Below are positions 62,071 through 64,000 of a DNA stretch of 64,000 nucleotides, in pieces. The stretch comes from Triplophysa rosa. Its lineage: Eukaryota; Chordata; Actinopteri; Cypriniformes; Nemacheilidae. The notes under the pieces are model-generated. The model made no database searches, was not told the origin of the DNA, and worked only from the letters and a program-made list of their open reading frames with translations. Location: NCBI RefSeq assembly GCF_024868665.1, contig NC_079893.1, forward strand, positions 8,499,382 to 8,563,381, written 5' to 3'. Position 1 is the stretch's first letter. Every line of letters starts with the position of its first letter. A program made the translations under genes and the position numbers.

Positions 62071-62273
62071 GGCTCCGAAGAACAAAAGGTGAATGAATGC
62101 AGCACGCCATCTCCCTTTTATACCCGGATATCCGGGGGCTGAGTCCGGCATGCAAATTTCATTCGCCAATTTCATTGGCCTTTTCTAAACTAGTCAGAAG
62201 TTGATAGGTTCTCAAGAGCGAACCCCATCTGTCGGCTCGACACAATGTTGAGAGACCGACAGAAAGGGAACCC
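62071..62273 (-). repeat. DIRS inverted terminal repeat, 5' side with promoter
   Basis: Minus strand: GGTTCCCTTTCTGTCGG, then GTGTCGAGCCGACAGATGGG, a GGGTATAAAAGGGAGATGG box at about 62107-62125, and GCATTCATTCACCTTTTG, all matching the other terminus in inverse. It contains 34 bp between the CCAATGAAAT and GTATAAAAG blocks that the other terminus lacks. Confidence 0.88.
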
Positions 62274-62763
62274 CACACCAACCGTTTTAATATAGCTTCT
62301 ATAATCCTCGCTCTGTCTCGGAAGAGGGAATTTGTGTTTCTATTAATCCGGCCCTCTTGGAAAATCAAGCAATAATTCTTCTAATTATATTGAGATCAAT
62401 GAGAGATTCATGAGGTCTTCAAGGTGGAACTAGGCTTACACAAGCCAGACCCAGATGTGGGATTTTCCTCCAATAAATGGAGACGGATAACATCTGATTT
62501 ACCCATCATGTTAACATAGATTTTCCCTCCAGAGAAAAATATTACCAGCACCCTAATGCGTTTCCAGATGAGCGCCTCGGAGCGCCGCCACTAATTCAGT
62601 CACCTTATTAAGACTCAGGTTGAGCTTTAATACTTTTGAATAAGTCATTTGAGGGATATATCACCTTAAGGGAATGGCTGAGTTATGTCAGAGTCGATAA
62701 AAATGGAATTTTTAAGGAAGATTTTCCTCCAACCGAACGATCTCCGATTAGAAAGCAGCGTGT

Positions 62764-62930
62764 GGCAGAGTCCTGCACGGGTCCTACTTGGTAAACCCGC
62801 ACCCGCAGTAATTAAAAGAACACCCGACCCGTCACCTGACAACAGCACTAATTTCATTCCGTACCCGACCCTACCCGTCTGACATACACACTGCGACCCG
62901 AACCCGAACGTAGATGCATGCATGTACAAG
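62764..62930. repeat. possible hAT-like repeat end, CGGGTC-rich
   Basis: CAGAGTCCTGCACGGGTCC fits the YARNG start, followed by repeated ACCCGACCC / ACCCGCACCC motifs typical of a dispersed fish repeat. No matching right end was identified. Confidence 0.4.
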
Positions 62931-64000
62931 AAAGCATTTATTTTCTCATGCAGCAAGCAATAATTGAACAGAAAAAAGATAACTATTGTTAATATCATAT
63001 GAACAACTATTTTAATACATTAACACATTTCATAAATCACATATAAAAGAAATACGTGAAATAATTAAAAGAATGTCATCAACTGTTAATGGTTTCAGCT
63101 GACTTCGTTGCAAATTACAAATCAAACACAGACGTCTCTCTCGCTTGCGGCGCTTGATGCGAGGAATGGGATAGCAAGAATAGAACTAGATTACACTGAG
63201 AAAATTGTTTTTTCAGATGTATCTTATAAAAAAATACACCAGCAATGTAATTTGCGACTCTAGATTTTAAAAAATGTTTTAATCTCAGATTTGAACTATT
63301 TTAATAACACTGCAAGATCCTGCGTAATTGTCATTCATCTGAAGCCATAGGGTAGAGTAGAGAGACGGCAAGTATAATGAATACATCAAAAGAGTTTATT
63401 AGTTTTTTGCTCTGTTTACTTCATTACCATAACATTAGCTAAAGTAGCTATTAGTCTTTGTCGACCGATCCGTACGCATCGGAGCATTGCTCGTCCACCC
63501 CCTGGAGTAGACTGAATTATAGGTGAAGCCGCCCATTTTTATCCCAGATTAATCTGATCTGATTTGGAGCGCGGATGAGGGTGTTGTACACGCTTTGAAG
63601 GGAAACATTAAGGCTTTGAACGTCAGGCACTAAACGTGTTTACAACCTTCTGGGTCTCGCATCGCATTGCTCATAAATCGGGCATTCTGGGCATCCGATG
63701 CGTCTTAGACTTACTAGCCCTCTGGGTCTGCTTTTAAAATCGGGCTTTGAGGAAGGCGAATAAAAAAGGTGGAGGGCGGCCAATGTATGCAGGAAACAAT
63801 GCGGTCAGCGGATACACGGGATTCAGTTCACTAAACAATTACGGTGGTTCTGCATGCGCTATTTCAGCAAAAACTGGTTAACCAATGCCGTGAAATGGCC
63901 CTGAAGTCATGCTTGTTCTGTTTAGCGCAAACACACCTTTTTTAACATAAAGCTTGATGTAGAATCTGCCTTAGTCATAAAAGTAGACACTTTGCAATTA

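Larger units (their letters stand above)
56417..62273 (-). mobile_element. DIRS-type tyrosine-recombinase retrotransposon, 5.9 kb
   Basis: The sense strand is minus. It has inverted terminal repeats (56417-56610 and 62071-62273), an internal complementary region at 56660-56766 beside the 3' terminus, and, in order, gag-like, RT/RNase H and tyrosine recombinase sequence. That architecture, with no integrase and no flanking target duplication, defines the DIRS order, which replicates via a circular intermediate and inserts by tyrosine recombinase. TATAAAAGGG promoter-like boxes sit in both termini. Coding regions are broken by several frameshifts, so this copy is not autonomous. Confidence 0.92.
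54952..64000 (+). other. tusc3: tusc3 intron 4, at least 9 kb (open at window end)
   Basis: Begins GTACGT and has no acceptor followed by tusc3 sequence before 64000. It holds a minisatellite (55049), an L2-tail fragment (55655), a DIRS element (56417-62273) and a possible hAT end (62764). 55710-56400, 62280-62760 and 62930-64000 show nothing recognisable. Confidence 0.85.

Overview
The window is non-viral, intron-rich, AT-leaning vertebrate DNA, most likely from a cypriniform (carp or zebrafish-like) teleost. The repeat families point to a fish: TTAA-flanked miniature transposons, tRNA-headed SINEs with an L2-type tail, hAT and Harbinger MITEs, and a DIRS-type tyrosine-recombinase retrotransposon. 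I cannot name the species.

Two protein-coding genes are supported, arranged head to head. On the minus strand, 21041-21079 holds the first coding exon of sgcz (zeta-sarcoglycan, MDRSASLDIEALK followed by a GTGAG donor); everything left of it (1-21040) is sgcz intron. On the plus strand, tusc3 (the Ost3/Ost6-type thioredoxin-like subunit of the oligosaccharyltransferase) starts at 23956. Four of its exons are present: 23956-24060, 47776-47945, 49162-49279 and 54811-54951. Together they encode residues 1-178: signal peptide plus lumenal domain with the CSVC redox motif. The four-helix membrane part must lie beyond 64000. The two starts are about 2.9 kb apart, the same divergent order as human SGCZ/TUSC3.

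The rest is intronic or intergenic and is shaped mainly by mobile elements. 9095-11558 is a young gag-only LTR retrotransposon with a perfect 5-bp target duplication. 30302-32172 is a three-level nest (a TTAA MITE inside a hAT element inside a TTAA MITE). 37002-37388 and 42867-43359 are hAT MITEs with exact 8-bp duplications. 49794-50619 and 52785-53976 are MITEs that were each hit by a second MITE. 55049-55604 is a minisatellite about 100 bp past tusc3 exon 4. 56417-62273 is a 5.9-kb DIRS retrotransposon in tusc3 intron 4 with inverted termini, an internal complementary region and frameshifted gag, RT/RNase H and tyrosine-recombinase sequence.

No complete gene, CRISPR array, rRNA or functional tRNA gene was found. 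The most unusual structures are the gag-only LTR element without a visible primer-binding site, the DIRS copy with near-intact termini but broken coding frames, and the possible small spliced ORF at 20058-20281.
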